From: Enterobacter bugandensis
GTDB lineage: Bacteria; Pseudomonadota; Gammaproteobacteria; Enterobacterales; Enterobacteriaceae
DNA: 64,000 nt
Reading direction: 5' to 3'
NCBI RefSeq assembly: GCF_900324475.1
Contig: NZ_LT992502.1
Coordinates: 2,232,001-2,296,000 of the forward strand
Shown here: one piece after another, positions 9,332 through 19,326 of the stretch
Numbering within the stretch: the first letter of the stretch is position 1
Layout: every line of letters begins with the position of its first letter
The notes under the pieces: model-generated
Database searches by the model: none
Seen by the model: only the letters and a program-made list of their open reading frames with translations
Told to the model about the DNA's origin: nothing
Position numbers and translations under genes: made by a program

Positions 9332-10503
9332 ACGATTTCTCCCGTTATAACAGCCGTCTGAAAGAGCCGCTCCTGCCGCGATCCTCGCTGGTGGCATGGT
9401 CGCTGTTCGCCCTGCTGGCGGTGTTTATCGCCTGGGCGAGCCTGTTCCAGCTGGACGAAGTCACGACCGGCAGCGGCAAGGTGATCCCGTCCTCCCATGA
9501 GCAGGTGATTCAGTCCCTGGAAGGGGGGATTATCCATAGCCTGCTGGTTCGCGAAGGCGATATCGTTGAGCGCGGTCAGCAGCTGGCACAGCTTGACCGG
9601 ACTAAGACCGAGTCCAGCGTGCTGGAGAGCGAGTCTCGTCTGAACGCGGCGCTGGCAACGGCTGCGCGACTGAAGGCCGAAGTTAACGACACGGAACTCG
9701 CGTTTCCCGAGGAACTGGACGATGACGTTGAGCTGGTCAAACAGGAAACGGCGCTCTATCAGTCCCGTCGCGAGAGCCTTGAAAAAGGGCTGGCCGGCTT
9801 ACGTCAGGGCGCCGAGCTGGTGCAGCGCGAGCTGTCGTTGACCCGTCCGCTGGTGACCCAGGGGGCGGCCAGCAAGGTTGAGGTGTTACGTCTTGAGCGT
9901 CAAAAAAATGAGCTTGAGAATAAAATCACCGAGATGAAAAATCAGTATTACGTCCGCGCCCGTGAAGAGCTGGCGAAAGCCAACGCGGAGATTGAAGCCC
10001 AGCGTTCGGTGATGAAAGGGCGTGAGGACTCCCTGACCCGGCTGACCTTCAACGCGCCGGTACGTGGGATTGTGAAGGATATTGACGTGACGACCGTGGG
10101 CGGCGTTATTCCCCCGAACGGCAAGCTGATGAGCCTGGTCCCGCTGGACGACCAGATGGTGGTTGAGGCGAAAATCTCGCCGCGCGATGTCGCGTTTATC
10201 CACCCCGGCCAGAAAGCGCTGGTGAAAATTACGGCCTATGACTACTCCATCTATGGCGGGCTGGAGGGCGAGGTGACCATGATTTCGCCGGACACCCTGC
10301 AGGACGAGGTGAAAAGAGATGTCTACTACTACCGCGTCTATATCCGCACCGACAGTAACCACCTGACCAATAAGCAGGGCAAAGACTTTCCGGTCTTTCC
10401 AGGGATGATTGCAACGGTAGATATTAAAACCGGCAGCAAAACCATCCTGGATTATCTGTTGAAACCGCTGAACAAGGCAAAAGAGGCGCTGCGCGAAAGA
10501 TAA
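9328..10503 (+). CDS. HlyD-family membrane fusion protein of the type I secretion system (LapC/BapD-like)
   Basis: Periplasmic adaptor linking the inner-membrane ABC exporter to a TolC-type outer-membrane channel. It has 391 residues: a short cytoplasmic N-terminus, one membrane segment at about 24-42, a lipoyl/barrel half ending in GSGKVIPSSHEQVIQSLEGG, a long alpha-hairpin/coiled-coil region (about 85-235) rich in Glu, Lys and Arg, the second barrel half (NAPVRGIVKDIDVTTVGG), and the conserved C-terminal part with FPVFPGMIATVDIKTG. It overlaps the ATPase gene by 4 bases. No outer-membrane component is seen downstream, so that part is upstream of the window or supplied by TolC (inference). 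Confidence 0.93.
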   Translation: MNDFSRYNSRLKEPLLPRSSLVAWSLFALLAVFIAWASLFQLDEVTTGSGKVIPSSHEQVIQSLEGGIIHSLLVREGDIVERGQQLAQLDRTKTESSVLESESRLNAALATAARLKAEVNDTELAFPEELDDDVELVKQETALYQSRRESLEKGLAGLRQGAELVQRELSLTRPLVTQGAASKVEVLRLERQKNELENKITEMKNQYYVRAREELAKANAEIEAQRSVMKGREDSLTRLTFNAPVRGIVKDIDVTTVGGVIPPNGKLMSLVPLDDQMVVEAKISPRDVAFIHPGQKALVKITAYDYSIYGGLEGEVTMISPDTLQDEVKRDVYYYRVYIRTDSNHLTNKQGKDFPVFPGMIATVDIKTGSKTILDYLLKPLNKAKEALRER

Positions 10504-10508
10504 AGATT

Positions 10509-10535
10509 GGCGTTCGGGATACCGAACGCCATTTG
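10509..10535. terminator. Hairpin between secretion operon and convergent regulator
   Basis: Perfect 9-bp inverted repeat GGCGTTCGG / CCGAACGCC (10509-10517 and 10522-10530) with a 4-nt loop, between two convergent genes. The tail is only ATTTGTA on the + strand, so terminator strength is uncertain. Confidence 0.55.
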
Positions 10536-10537
10536 TA

Positions 10538-11488
10538 TTATACCGTTGACGTTACGTTGTTTGGGTGGCGTCGCTCCTTCGGCACCACGTTAATGTAATG
10601 AGTAACATAGGCGAAATATAATCCGGCATAGTTTTCGACCAGTTCGAAAAACGCCGGATACACCGACAGGCGACCGTCACCACGATCTTTAAGATAACCT
10701 GCCTCATGCGCCGATTTGATAATCCGGTTGACGTGGATCCGGGAGACAAAGAATTCTTTAGCGAGCGTGCTGGCGGAGTATTGAATAACCGCGCCGTGGG
10801 CGGATTTGTTTTTTATGGCCTGCAGGTAAAGATACAGCATAATCATGCGGCCTCCATCCTTATCAATAAATAACCCCACTTCCGGTAAAACTTTTCTGAA
10901 CGTTAATCCCCGAAAAAGATATTCTGCCGCGCGGCGGAAGAAATTATTTCTCAATGTGTCATTATCCAGCAGGTTTACATCAATATTAAACGTCGGGTAA
11001 AGAATGCTGACGGGTAAAAATGCACCGGACATATAGCGTTTGAGTTCATTCAATCCTTTTTCGGTTGGGGCAATTCTCGTTTTTCGCCGGTCTTCCGTAC
11101 AGCGCCAGGTCCTGATGCGTCCCGTGGTTCTGAGTAACGTAATGATCGCAATAACGCTGTTGGGGCTGGCTATTTTATAGCGGGAACATAACTCTTTTAT
11201 CTCTGAGACGGATTCGGCCTGATTGCCAAATATAAAACAACACATGGAAAGAATAATGTTAAACCGTGATTCCTGAAGCATTGTCTTGTAGAACAAGGGT
11301 TGTTTTTTGTAGATGGCGTCATTGATTGTGTAGTGCTCTAATATTGCCTCACTAAACCGCGGGTTGCTTTTTATAACATCCCTTCGATGTAGCAAGGCCC
11401 TGGATGAGATGTGATTATCCATAGCATTTTTCTCGTATTTGATGAGCCGATAGATGAAGTATCCAGCCTTCTTTTTCGGAATTTTCAT
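10538..11488 (-). CDS. Winged-helix transcriptional regulator (two MarR-like modules), uncharacterised
   Basis: Predicted DNA-binding protein of 316 residues. One winged-helix-like region lies in the middle (about 85-155: SEIKELCSRYKIASPNSV followed by RTTGRIRTWRC and TEKGLNELKRYM). A second helix-turn-helix lies near the C-terminus (about 235-285: STLAKEFFVSRIHVNRIIKSA then GYLKDRGDG). No enzyme or membrane segment is visible. The start at 11488 has a good CAGG ribosome-binding site at proper spacing; an internal ATG at 11422 has a weaker one. The gene converges on the secretion operon and is divergent from the HTH/EAL gene over 214 bp. It is clearly AT-richer than the flanking adhesin and frm genes, suggesting separate acquisition. 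Control of adhesin genes is only suggested by position. Confidence 0.72.
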   Translation of the reverse strand: MKIPKKKAGYFIYRLIKYEKNAMDNHISSRALLHRRDVIKSNPRFSEAILEHYTINDAIYKKQPLFYKTMLQESRFNIILSMCCFIFGNQAESVSEIKELCSRYKIASPNSVIAIITLLRTTGRIRTWRCTEDRRKTRIAPTEKGLNELKRYMSGAFLPVSILYPTFNIDVNLLDNDTLRNNFFRRAAEYLFRGLTFRKVLPEVGLFIDKDGGRMIMLYLYLQAIKNKSAHGAVIQYSASTLAKEFFVSRIHVNRIIKSAHEAGYLKDRGDGRLSVYPAFFELVENYAGLYFAYVTHYINVVPKERRHPNNVTSTV

Positions 11489-11702
11489 TATACCTGAGAA
11501 AAAGTGGCTTGCGGTCGGTATTTTAAAAGAAATATAGAGTTATATTTATGCGTGGAAAAGGGTGATTAACGCAAAGATGTTACAGTGCATGGCGTTGATA
11601 ACAGTATCTTAACCTGATGGTGTATTGTAAAATTATTATACACACCGCTGTTGGTTTACATACTCATAATAATAATGGCGCTTTCGTGCCCAGGAGCAGG
11701 TT
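11489..11702. promoter_or_regulatory. AT-rich divergent promoter region
   Basis: A 214-bp AT-rich gap between two divergent regulatory genes must hold both promoters. Several TATAAT-like stretches are present (for example around 11536 and 11633), but no single promoter stands out. The right-hand gene has a strong ribosome-binding site (AGGAGCAGG, ending near 11699). Confidence 0.4.
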
Positions 11703-13166
11703 ATGACCCACCCAATTTCTCTCAGGAATGATGCGCGCAACGAGCAAAGATTTGTCATTTCAACCTGCGGCTTTACGTTTCAGGGATATCACCTGCTGCT
11801 CAAAAAGTATGGCATAGAGACTGCGCATATTCACTTTGATGGAGATGCGTTATCTGATCCTGACAAGGAAAATATCCTTATTCATCAAAACGCTCACATC
11901 GTAGTGTTCCTGGGAAAAGGTACGGTAGCTCTCCTGGAGAGCCTGACGCGACTGGCATCCGTACTCAATGCACTTCCTGTTATTCGTCGTGTTACCCTGT
12001 ATGGTGATATACCGGACAGCTGGCTGTATCGAACCCTGGGTAGTCTTCTAAATAACAGTCATCAATTATCATTGATTCGCATAGCCAGCGTATCTGATGT
12101 AATAACCTGTTTCCACACCCACAATAATGGCTTTAAGGACCGCTCGCGCTTATTACGCGATTACTATCTGGACTGTTCTTCGTCAGAAAAGCTCAAATGG
12201 CTGACAAGAAGAGAGGTTGATGTTTTATTGAACTTCTATCGCGGCATGTCTATAAAAGACCTGTGCGACAAACTGAGGCTTTCTAATAAAACGGTTTACA
12301 CCCATCGTAAAGAAGGTCTGCAGAAATTACATTGTATCAAGCGATGGTTGAATGAACCGCGCAATGTAAAAGTGGAAAGGCGGATTAAAAGCCAAAATCA
12401 AAGAGTGGACTTCACGGATAAAGAAGCGGAAGTTTTTAATGCGCTGGTGAAAAGGGAGATATTTCCCGCCTACCAGATCATTACCGATCGTGACAAGAAA
12501 GGAGTGGGGTTTGAGATACTTATTCGCTGGAATAAGAACGGTAAAATAGTCAAGCCAGCCCGTTTTCTGAATGATATCGCTAATTATGAAGTATGGTTAA
12601 AGATTACGGCTATGGTGATCCACGCCGCCGTGTCCGGGATTAATAAATATAACGGTAAATTCTATTTTTCCGTTAATATTCCGCCTCGCCTGGCGTCCGG
12701 GAACGCGTTGCCAGAGATGGCCAGGAAAGCCATCGGCATGCTGCTTAACCCCCAGTGGGCAGAAAAGCTGGTCTTTGAATTCGCGGAAGATATTGATGTA
12801 ACGAAAGATAAAAGCATCCCAGAAACCATGCGGCACCTGCGTAAAACGGGGTGCAGACTGTTTCTTGACGACTGCTTCTCAAGCCATCATGCCATGTTCC
12901 CCGTGAGGCAGGTGCATTTTGATGGGCTGAAACTGGATCGGGACATCGTCGATCATTTTGTGGCGAACGACAACGATTATAATCTGATTAAAGCGATACA
13001 GATTTACAGCGATATGACCGGAACAGCTTGCATTGCAGAGGGCGTTGACAGTGAGGAGAAGTTTGAAAAATTAGTCGAGCTGGGTGTGAAAAACTTTCAG
13101 GGATATTATCTCTCGCGCGCCGTGAAAGAGGAGGAATTAGACCGCATGGTGAGATTGTTCAGCTAA
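11703..13166 (+). CDS. LuxR-type HTH / EAL-domain fusion protein (c-di-GMP-linked regulator)
   Basis: A 487-residue fusion. Residues 1-150 resemble the pseudo-receiver part of RcsB/FimZ-type proteins. Residues ~165-215 form a LuxR HTH (LTRREVDVLLNFYRGMSIKD, then LRLSNKTVYTHRK). Residues ~248-487 form an EAL phosphodiesterase domain. Catalytic counterparts can be placed: Glu271 (EIL instead of EAL), Asn325 (SVNIPP), Glu359, Asp389-Asp390, Lys410, Glu446 (AEGVD) and Gln466 (FQGYY). Loop 6, normally DDFGTG, reads DDCFSS, so turnover of c-di-GMP is uncertain and the domain may act as a sensor. E. coli PdeL is a known HTH-EAL protein; this one is longer. Located beside a secreted adhesin, a role in c-di-GMP-dependent surface attachment is a fair inference. 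The gene is AT-rich with a strong AGGAG ribosome-binding site. Confidence 0.85.
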   Translation: MTHPISLRNDARNEQRFVISTCGFTFQGYHLLLKKYGIETAHIHFDGDALSDPDKENILIHQNAHIVVFLGKGTVALLESLTRLASVLNALPVIRRVTLYGDIPDSWLYRTLGSLLNNSHQLSLIRIASVSDVITCFHTHNNGFKDRSRLLRDYYLDCSSSEKLKWLTRREVDVLLNFYRGMSIKDLCDKLRLSNKTVYTHRKEGLQKLHCIKRWLNEPRNVKVERRIKSQNQRVDFTDKEAEVFNALVKREIFPAYQIITDRDKKGVGFEILIRWNKNGKIVKPARFLNDIANYEVWLKITAMVIHAAVSGINKYNGKFYFSVNIPPRLASGNALPEMARKAIGMLLNPQWAEKLVFEFAEDIDVTKDKSIPETMRHLRKTGCRLFLDDCFSSHHAMFPVRQVHFDGLKLDRDIVDHFVANDNDYNLIKAIQIYSDMTGTACIAEGVDSEEKFEKLVELGVKNFQGYYLSRAVKEEELDRMVRLFS

Positions 13167-13189
13167 AAAATAAAGCCCCGAAGGGCCTT
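13164..13189 (-). terminator. Intrinsic terminator with TTCG tetraloop
   Basis: On the minus strand a 7-bp stem AAGGCCC / GGGCTTT (one G-T wobble) closes a TTCG tetraloop and is followed by ATTTTTT: a textbook terminator for the small DUF883 gene. On the plus strand a weaker T-rich tail follows, so it may also end the EAL gene. Confidence 0.75.
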
Positions 13190-13191
13190 GT

Positions 13192-13464
13192 TTATTTGCG
13201 TCCCAGCAACAGGCCAAGCACAATACCAACCGCACCCGCGGCGATAAGACCGGTGAGCGGGTTATTTCTGACCGCTTCAGTCACGTCAGAGACAGCATCG
13301 CTGGCCTGTGCGGCATATTTTTTCGCAGCGCCTTTTACCTGATGCTTCGGTGAATCAACGAATTCACCGAACTGCTGCTGGGCTGAACCTGAAAGTTCAT
13401 CAAATTTATTTTTTGCTTTGTCTTCTGCAAACTGGGTGTTTTTATCAGTACCGAAATCAGACAT
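13192..13464 (-). CDS. DUF883/ElaB-YqjD-family inner-membrane-anchored protein
   Basis: A 90-residue protein with a hydrophilic, Ala/Gln/Lys-rich helical N-terminal part and a single C-terminal glycine-rich membrane anchor (NPLTGLIAAGAVGIVLGLLL) ending in GRK. This is the layout of ElaB, YqjD and YgaM, tail-anchored proteins that bind ribosomes and are induced in stationary phase in E. coli. A strong AGGAGG ribosome-binding site precedes the ATG. It stands alone, with its own terminator. It is unlike CsbD proteins in having the membrane anchor. Confidence 0.8.
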   Translation of the reverse strand: MSDFGTDKNTQFAEDKAKNKFDELSGSAQQQFGEFVDSPKHQVKGAAKKYAAQASDAVSDVTEAVRNNPLTGLIAAGAVGIVLGLLLGRK

Positions 13465-13583
13465 TTTTGCCTCCTTTTGTTGATAGTTAAAGGATAGCCT
13501 CTCTTTGAAAAGATGAGAGGCGGAACGCTAAATTTCGGAGGGAATTGGCCGGTTTTCGGATATATCTACACCAGAAGAGGCCG

Positions 13584-14252
13584 TTATTTTTCGTTCTCAT
13601 CATGGCCGTAATACAGTTTGCCAATGCGGATAAGCGGGCGGCCCTGAGACTTGCGGTGCAGGTTGCTGTCCCGAAGGGAATACACGCAGCCGCAATATTC
13701 CTGCTGGTAAAACTGTTCCCGCTTGCTGATCTCAATCATGCGTGATGAGCCGCCCTGTTTGCGCCAGTTGTAGTCCCAGTAGACCATCCCGGGATAGCGC
13801 GCTGCCGCACGCTGGCCGCAGTCATTGATCTGCTGCATATTCTTCCAGCGAGAGATCCCCAGCGAGCTGCTGATTACGCTGAAACCATTTTCCGCCGCGT
13901 AGAGCGCCGTACGCTCGAAGCGCATATCGAAGCACATGGTGCAGCGGACGCCGCGCTCGGGCTCCCACTCCATGCCTTTTGCACGCTCGAACCAGTTATC
14001 GGTATCGTAATCGGCATCAACAAACGGCACGCCGTGTTTTTCTGCAAAACGAATGTTTTCTTCCTTACGGATGAGGTATTCCTTTTGCGGATGGATATTG
14101 GGGTTATAGAAGAAAATGGTGTAGTCAATGCCCGAGGCCTGAATAGCTTCCATGACTTCACCGGAGCAGGGGGCGCAGCAGGAGTGCAGCAGAAGTTTAT
14201 CGGCGCCGTTTGGCAGGGTGAGCTGCGGGCGGATGAAGGGGGTTGTACTCAT
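13584..14252 (-). CDS. queH: Epoxyqueuosine reductase QueH
   Basis: Last step of queuosine tRNA modification: reduction of epoxyqueuosine. It is the non-orthologous alternative to cobalamin-dependent QueG. The 222-residue sequence has the family's cysteine pattern: [11 protein letters not shown] with Cys25, Cys26 and Cys29; RCTMCFDMR with Cys104 and Cys107; EYCGCVYS with Cys187 and Cys189. These are expected to hold an Fe-S cluster and a metal. PNIHPQKEY near residue 51 and the SRWKN segment are also family features (former DUF208). Single gene, minus strand. Whether the genome also has queG cannot be seen here. Confidence 0.93.
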   Translation of the reverse strand: MSTTPFIRPQLTLPNGADKLLLHSCCAPCSGEVMEAIQASGIDYTIFFYNPNIHPQKEYLIRKEENIRFAEKHGVPFVDADYDTDNWFERAKGMEWEPERGVRCTMCFDMRFERTALYAAENGFSVISSSLGISRWKNMQQINDCGQRAAARYPGMVYWDYNWRKQGGSSRMIEISKREQFYQQEYCGCVYSLRDSNLHRKSQGRPLIRIGKLYYGHDENEK

Positions 14253-14331
14253 GTTGTTCTACAATATGTTAATGAAATTTATGGAATTGTAGCACAAGTT
14301 ATTAATGTCTTCAGACTGTACTGGCGGGAAT

Positions 14332-14358
14332 CGAGGATCCGCCTGGTCGGGATCCTCG
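14332..14358. repeat. Perfect inverted repeat between queH and the GNAT gene
   Basis: CGAGGATCC (14332-14340) and GGATCCTCG (14350-14358) form a 9-bp stem with a 9-nt loop, 16 bases beyond the stop codon of the GNAT gene. No T-run follows on either strand. It may be a Rho-type or processing hairpin at the 3' end of that transcript. Confidence 0.5.
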
Positions 14359-14373
14359 CGCTGAGCGGTGCCG

Positions 14374-14850
14374 CTATTCGGCAAATTTGAGCAGCGCTTC
14401 GCCGTCAAGACGGTAGCGCACCCATTCGGACTGCGGCAGCGCGCCAATGCTCAGATAAAAATCGATGGCGGGCTGGTTCCAGTCCAGCACGCTCCATTCA
14501 AGGCGGCCACATTGCCGTTTTACCGCGAGTTGAGCGATATGTTTCAGCAGCGCTCTGCCTGCGCCTTTACCGCGGTAGTCCGGGGAAATGTACAGGTCTT
14601 CCATATAAATCCCGTTGCGTCCAAGCCAGGTCGAATAGCTGGTGAAGAACACGGCATAGCCGGCGATCCTGCCGTCAAACTCAGCGATCAACGCCTCGGT
14701 TTTACTGCCCGCACCAAAGAGGGTTTCCCGGATCTCGTCCGGCGTGGTTACGACCTCTTCGGGGGCTTTTTCATATACCGCCAGCTCATAGATCATGGCG
14801 TAAATAGCCGCTGCATCTTCGGGACGGGCCTGACGAAGGGTTATGCTCAT
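14374..14850 (-). CDS. GNAT-family N-acetyltransferase, diamine/SAT-like
   Basis: Acetyl-CoA-dependent N-acetyltransferase of 158 residues. It has the GNAT core: N-terminal ITLRQARPEDAAAIYAMIYEL, the central beta-strands with NGIYMEDLYISPDYRGKGAG holding the acetyl-CoA pyrophosphate loop (R-G-K-G-A-G), and the C-terminal EWSVLDWNQPAIDFY segment characteristic of spermidine/spermine and thialysine acetyltransferases. A polyamine or lysine-analogue substrate is therefore likely but not proven. The start at 14850 is chosen because AGGA sits 7-8 bases upstream; the longer frame to 14871 has no such site. Divergent from the LysR gene at 14940, which is a candidate regulator. Confidence 0.85.
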   Translation of the reverse strand: MSITLRQARPEDAAAIYAMIYELAVYEKAPEEVVTTPDEIRETLFGAGSKTEALIAEFDGRIAGYAVFFTSYSTWLGRNGIYMEDLYISPDYRGKGAGRALLKHIAQLAVKRQCGRLEWSVLDWNQPAIDFYLSIGALPQSEWVRYRLDGEALLKFAE

Positions 14851-14939
14851 TGTTTTTCCTGTTATTTGCACGGTTCGCGATTGATGGCGTTAAGCATACG
14901 GAGTATTGTCCGAAGAATTAAGTGCAATGAACTCAACAA

Positions 14940-15878
14940 ATGATGAATATTATGCATCTGGCGCTGAGACGTCTTGATTTAAACCTGCTGCCCGTTTTTG
15001 ACGCCATTTACCGCCACCGTTCCGTTCGCCTCGCAGCCGACGAGCTGGCGATGAGCACCTCGGCGCTGAGCCATGCGCTGTCGCGTCTGCGCACGGCCCT
15101 TAACGATCCGCTCTTTTTTCGGGAAGGGCATCGTATGTCCCCCAGCGTGTACGCCTCTCAGCTTGCGCCTTCTATTGCTTCCGCATTGTCGTTCCTTAAT
15201 CAGGAGCTGACCCCGCAGCCGGAGTTTGACGCCGGCAGCAGTACCGAAAGCTTGCAAATTGGGATTACGGATTTTACCGCGCTATGTATTTTTCCCGCCC
15301 TGATGCACAAGCTGCAGACTGCTGCCCCGGGCTTGCGTTTCGAATTGCGCTATCTGCCGCACAGCCCGGCGCTGACGGAGCTGCTGGCGGGCGAGGTGGA
15401 TCTGGCGCTCGGTTTCAGCACCGAGGACGATATCCGCCATCCGGAACTGGAAGAGATCGGCTGGTTTGAGGATGAGTATGTGGTTATCAGCAACGCAAGC
15501 CGGACCCGGCTGACGCTGGAGGATTACCTCGCTGCCCGACACCTGGTGGTGACGCCGTGGAATGAAAAGCAGGGCGTCCTGGACGTGCGGCTCGAGCAAC
15601 TGGGCTATACGCGGCACATTGCGATCAAAACGCCGTCGATGCTGAGCGCGCCATTTATCGTTGCGGAAAGCGACCTGCTGATGGCCATTCCTCGTTACGC
15701 CGCCGAGAAGCTGGTTGCGGCGGCGGAACTGAGGATTTTTGCCTTGCCGTTCTCTATTCCCAAATTTGAGGTGAAAATTTACTCGCATAAGCGCAGCGGC
15801 CAGCGGGGGGCGACCCGATGGCTTCAGGAGGAGCTGCAAATGCTGGCGCAAGATGGCAGGGGGATGAGTGCCGGATAA
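14940..15878 (+). CDS. LysR-family transcriptional regulator
   Basis: 312 residues. An N-terminal LysR winged helix-turn-helix (RRLDLNLLPVFDAIYRHRSV, then STSALSHALSRLR, NDPLFFREGHRMSPS) is followed by a periplasmic-binding-protein-like effector domain (about 95-300). The NLLPVFDAIYRHRSVRLAAD pattern is of the NodD/LeuO-like LysR subgroup. It is divergent from the GNAT gene with about 90 bp between them, so it probably controls that gene and itself. The start is uncertain: ATG codons at 14940, 14943 and 14955 are all in frame, with no strong ribosome-binding site. Confidence 0.85.
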   Translation: MMNIMHLALRRLDLNLLPVFDAIYRHRSVRLAADELAMSTSALSHALSRLRTALNDPLFFREGHRMSPSVYASQLAPSIASALSFLNQELTPQPEFDAGSSTESLQIGITDFTALCIFPALMHKLQTAAPGLRFELRYLPHSPALTELLAGEVDLALGFSTEDDIRHPELEEIGWFEDEYVVISNASRTRLTLEDYLAARHLVVTPWNEKQGVLDVRLEQLGYTRHIAIKTPSMLSAPFIVAESDLLMAIPRYAAEKLVAAAELRIFALPFSIPKFEVKIYSHKRSGQRGATRWLQEELQMLAQDGRGMSAG

Positions 15879-15913
15879 GCTCAGCCCGATCTAGATTTCA
15901 CGTTAAAAGTAAG

Positions 15914-15958
15914 TTTACATATGTAAGATAACTCATATACCATACCCCCCTATAGTAT
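15914..15958 (+). promoter_or_regulatory. frmR promoter with FrmR operator
   Basis: A -35-like TTTACA (15914-15919) is followed after 16 bases by TATACC (15936-15941). A palindromic ATAC...CCCCCC...GTAT block (15937-15958) overlaps the -10 and lies just before the AGGAGGG ribosome-binding site. A C/G-tract flanked by AT-rich arms is the form of operators of CsoR/RcnR-family repressors, to which FrmR belongs, so formaldehyde-inactivated autorepression is expected. Confidence 0.7.
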
Positions 15959-15969
15959 CAGGAGGGCAT

Positions 15970-17395
<1,426 letters not shown>

Positions 17396-17402
17396 CTCTT
17401 CT

Positions 17403-17433
17403 GCCAGCGGTTTTTAGCCGCTGGCATTTCTTT
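17403..17433 (+). terminator. Intrinsic terminator after frmA
   Basis: GCCAGCGG (17403-17410) and CCGCTGGC (17418-17425) form a perfect 8-bp stem with a 7-nt loop, followed by ATTTCTTT. It starts 7 bases after the frmA stop codon. Confidence 0.8.
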
Positions 17434-17476
17434 AATAATCTTCTCTAAAGTGTGACCAGTGCGGCGTTTTTAGCCG

Positions 17477-17503
17477 TAATCTAAATCTCTGCCGTGCCGA
17501 TGA
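17477..17503 (+). promoter_or_regulatory. Sigma-28 (FliA)-like promoter of the chemoreceptor gene
   Basis: TAAT, 15 bases, GCCGATGA, compared with the flagellar consensus TAAA-N15-GCCGATAA: one mismatch in each element and exact spacing. It ends 52 bases before the receptor's ATG, as expected for a class 3 flagellar gene. Confidence 0.65.
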
Positions 17504-17555
17504 CTATCTAACAGGCGTGTTTTTGCGCATCTTACCTATAAGAGAGTCGACGGTC

Positions 17556-19250
17556 ATGGACAACACTTCTTCGATGCAGGCGCAGCGCAAGCTGAGCTTC
17601 CTGCATCACATCAGGCTGGTTCCGCTGTTTTCCTCCATTCTCGGTGGCATTATTCTGCTGTTTGCCTTGAGTTCGGGTCTGGCGGGGTATTTCCTGCTAC
17701 AGGCCGACAACGATCAGCAGGACGTTACGTCCGAAATTCAGGTGCGTATGGGGCTGTCGAACAGCTCAAACCATCTGCGCACCGCGCGTATCAATATGAT
17801 CCACGCCGGCGCGGCAAGCCGTATCGCGGAGATGGAGGCCATGAAGCAGAACATCCGTGAGGCGGAAACTCGCATTAAACAGTCCCAGGATAGCTTTACC
17901 GCCTATATGCATCGTTCCGTGCGCAGCGCTGCGGACGAAGCGCTGGATGCAGACCTGAAGGCACGCTACGACGCCTATATTGCGGGCCTCCAGCCGATGG
18001 TCAAATTTGCCAAAAACGGCATGTTCGAGGCGATCATCAACCACGAAAATGAGACCGCGCGCCCGCTGGACGACGCTTACAACGCCGTTCTGCTGAAGGC
18101 GATTAAGATCCGCACCGACCGCGCCAATGCGCTGACGGCGCAGGCGCACAGCCGCACGCAACTGGGCCTGATGTTTATGGTGGGCGCGTTTGCGCTGGCG
18201 CTGGTGCTGACCGCGATGACCTTCGTTGTGCTGCGCCGCACGGTCATTAATCCGCTGCAGCGTGCAGCGAAACGTATCGAGAATATCGCCAAAGGCGACC
18301 TGACGATGCCGGACGACGTGGCCGGACGCAGCGAAATTGGCCGCCTGACGCGCGATCTGCAAACCATGCAGCACTCCCTTGAAACAACGGTCGGAACCGT
18401 CCGTCAGGGAGCGGAGGAGATCTACCGGGGTACCAGCGAGATCTCTGCCGGTAACACCGATCTCTCATCACGAACCGAGCAGCAGGCCGCGGCGATTGAG
18501 CAGACTGCCGCCAGCATGGAGCAGCTGACCGCGACGGTGAAGCAGAACGCCGATAACGCCCATCATGCCAGCAAGCTGGCGGAAGATGCCTCCGGGAAAG
18601 CCAGCCGCGGCGGCCAGATGGTCTCCGGTGTGGTCAAAACTATGGGCAATATCTCAAGCAGTTCGAAGAAAATCTCTGAGATTACCGCGGTGATCAACAG
18701 CATCGCCTTCCAGACCAATATCCTGGCGCTTAACGCGGCGGTGGAAGCGGCGCGGGCGGGCGAGCAGGGACGCGGGTTCGCCGTGGTGGCCAGCGAAGTC
18801 CGTACCCTGGCAAGCCGCAGCGCCAACGCCGCAAAAGAGATCGAAAGCCTGATCAACGAATCGGTCTCGCTGATAGATCAGGGTTCCGGTGAGGTCGTTG
18901 CCGCAGGCAATACCATGAATGAGATCGTCGAGGCGGTGAAGCGCGTCACCGACATCATGCTGGAGATTGCCGCCGCGTCTGACGAGCAGAGCCGCGGTAT
19001 CGTGCAGGTCAGCCAGGCTATTTCGGAGATGGATAAAGTGACTCAGCAGAACGCCTCGCTGGTGGAAGAGGCCTCCGCGGCGGCGGCGTCGCTGGAAGAA
19101 CAGGGCGCGCGTCTGACAGAGGCGGTCGGGGCGTTTCGTCTGAGCGGCAAGGCTCAGGGGCGTACTCAACAGCAGAACTCTGCGGCAGTAAAACCTGCCG
19201 CACTACGTCCGGCGGTAGCGAATAACGGTGATAACTGGGAAACGTTCTGA
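17556..19250 (+). CDS. Methyl-accepting chemotaxis protein (Tar/Tsr-type) ending in NWETF
   Basis: Transmembrane chemoreceptor of 564 residues. TM1 is at about 20-46 and a periplasmic four-helix ligand-binding domain of about 150 residues follows (TarH type, with [17 protein letters not shown]). TM2 is at about 205-228, then a HAMP domain, methylation helices with Glu/Gln pairs, and the conserved signalling tip ([20 protein letters not shown]). The last five residues, NWETF, are the tether that docks CheR and CheB, so this is a high-abundance-type receptor. The ligand is unknown. The ATG at 17556 is preferred over an upstream TTG at 17517 because the protein then begins shortly before TM1. 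It has its own sigma-28-like promoter and a terminator, hence a single-gene unit. Confidence 0.93.
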   Translation: MDNTSSMQAQRKLSFLHHIRLVPLFSSILGGIILLFALSSGLAGYFLLQADNDQQDVTSEIQVRMGLSNSSNHLRTARINMIHAGAASRIAEMEAMKQNIREAETRIKQSQDSFTAYMHRSVRSAADEALDADLKARYDAYIAGLQPMVKFAKNGMFEAIINHENETARPLDDAYNAVLLKAIKIRTDRANALTAQAHSRTQLGLMFMVGAFALALVLTAMTFVVLRRTVINPLQRAAKRIENIAKGDLTMPDDVAGRSEIGRLTRDLQTMQHSLETTVGTVRQGAEEIYRGTSEISAGNTDLSSRTEQQAAAIEQTAASMEQLTATVKQNADNAHHASKLAEDASGKASRGGQMVSGVVKTMGNISSSSKKISEITAVINSIAFQTNILALNAAVEAARAGEQGRGFAVVASEVRTLASRSANAAKEIESLINESVSLIDQGSGEVVAAGNTMNEIVEAVKRVTDIMLEIAAASDEQSRGIVQVSQAISEMDKVTQQNASLVEEASAAAASLEEQGARLTEAVGAFRLSGKAQGRTQQQNSAAVKPAALRPAVANNGDNWETF

Positions 19251-19292
19251 GTCGCCGGCCGTGTCGGGTGGCGCTTCGCTTTCCCGACCGAC

Positions 19293-19320
19293 AAAAAAGG
19301 GACCTTTCGGTCCCTTTTTT
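19293..19320. terminator. Bidirectional intrinsic terminator
   Basis: AAAAAAGGGACC (19293-19304), TTTC loop, GGTCCCTTTTTT (19309-19320): a perfect 12-bp stem with A- and T-runs, serving both the chemoreceptor gene and the convergent dehydrogenase gene. Confidence 0.9.
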
Positions 19321-19326
19321 CATCCG

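Noticed and set aside
7898..9397. 499-codon minus-strand open frame
   Set aside because: Antisense shadow of the ABC exporter gene, whose motifs are unmistakable; Gln/His/Arg-rich product without a domain.
10538..13166. Genomic island or prophage remnant because of lower GC
   Set aside because: No integrase, tRNA end, direct repeats or phage genes are visible; only two regulatory genes are AT-rich, so separate acquisition is possible but an island is not supported.
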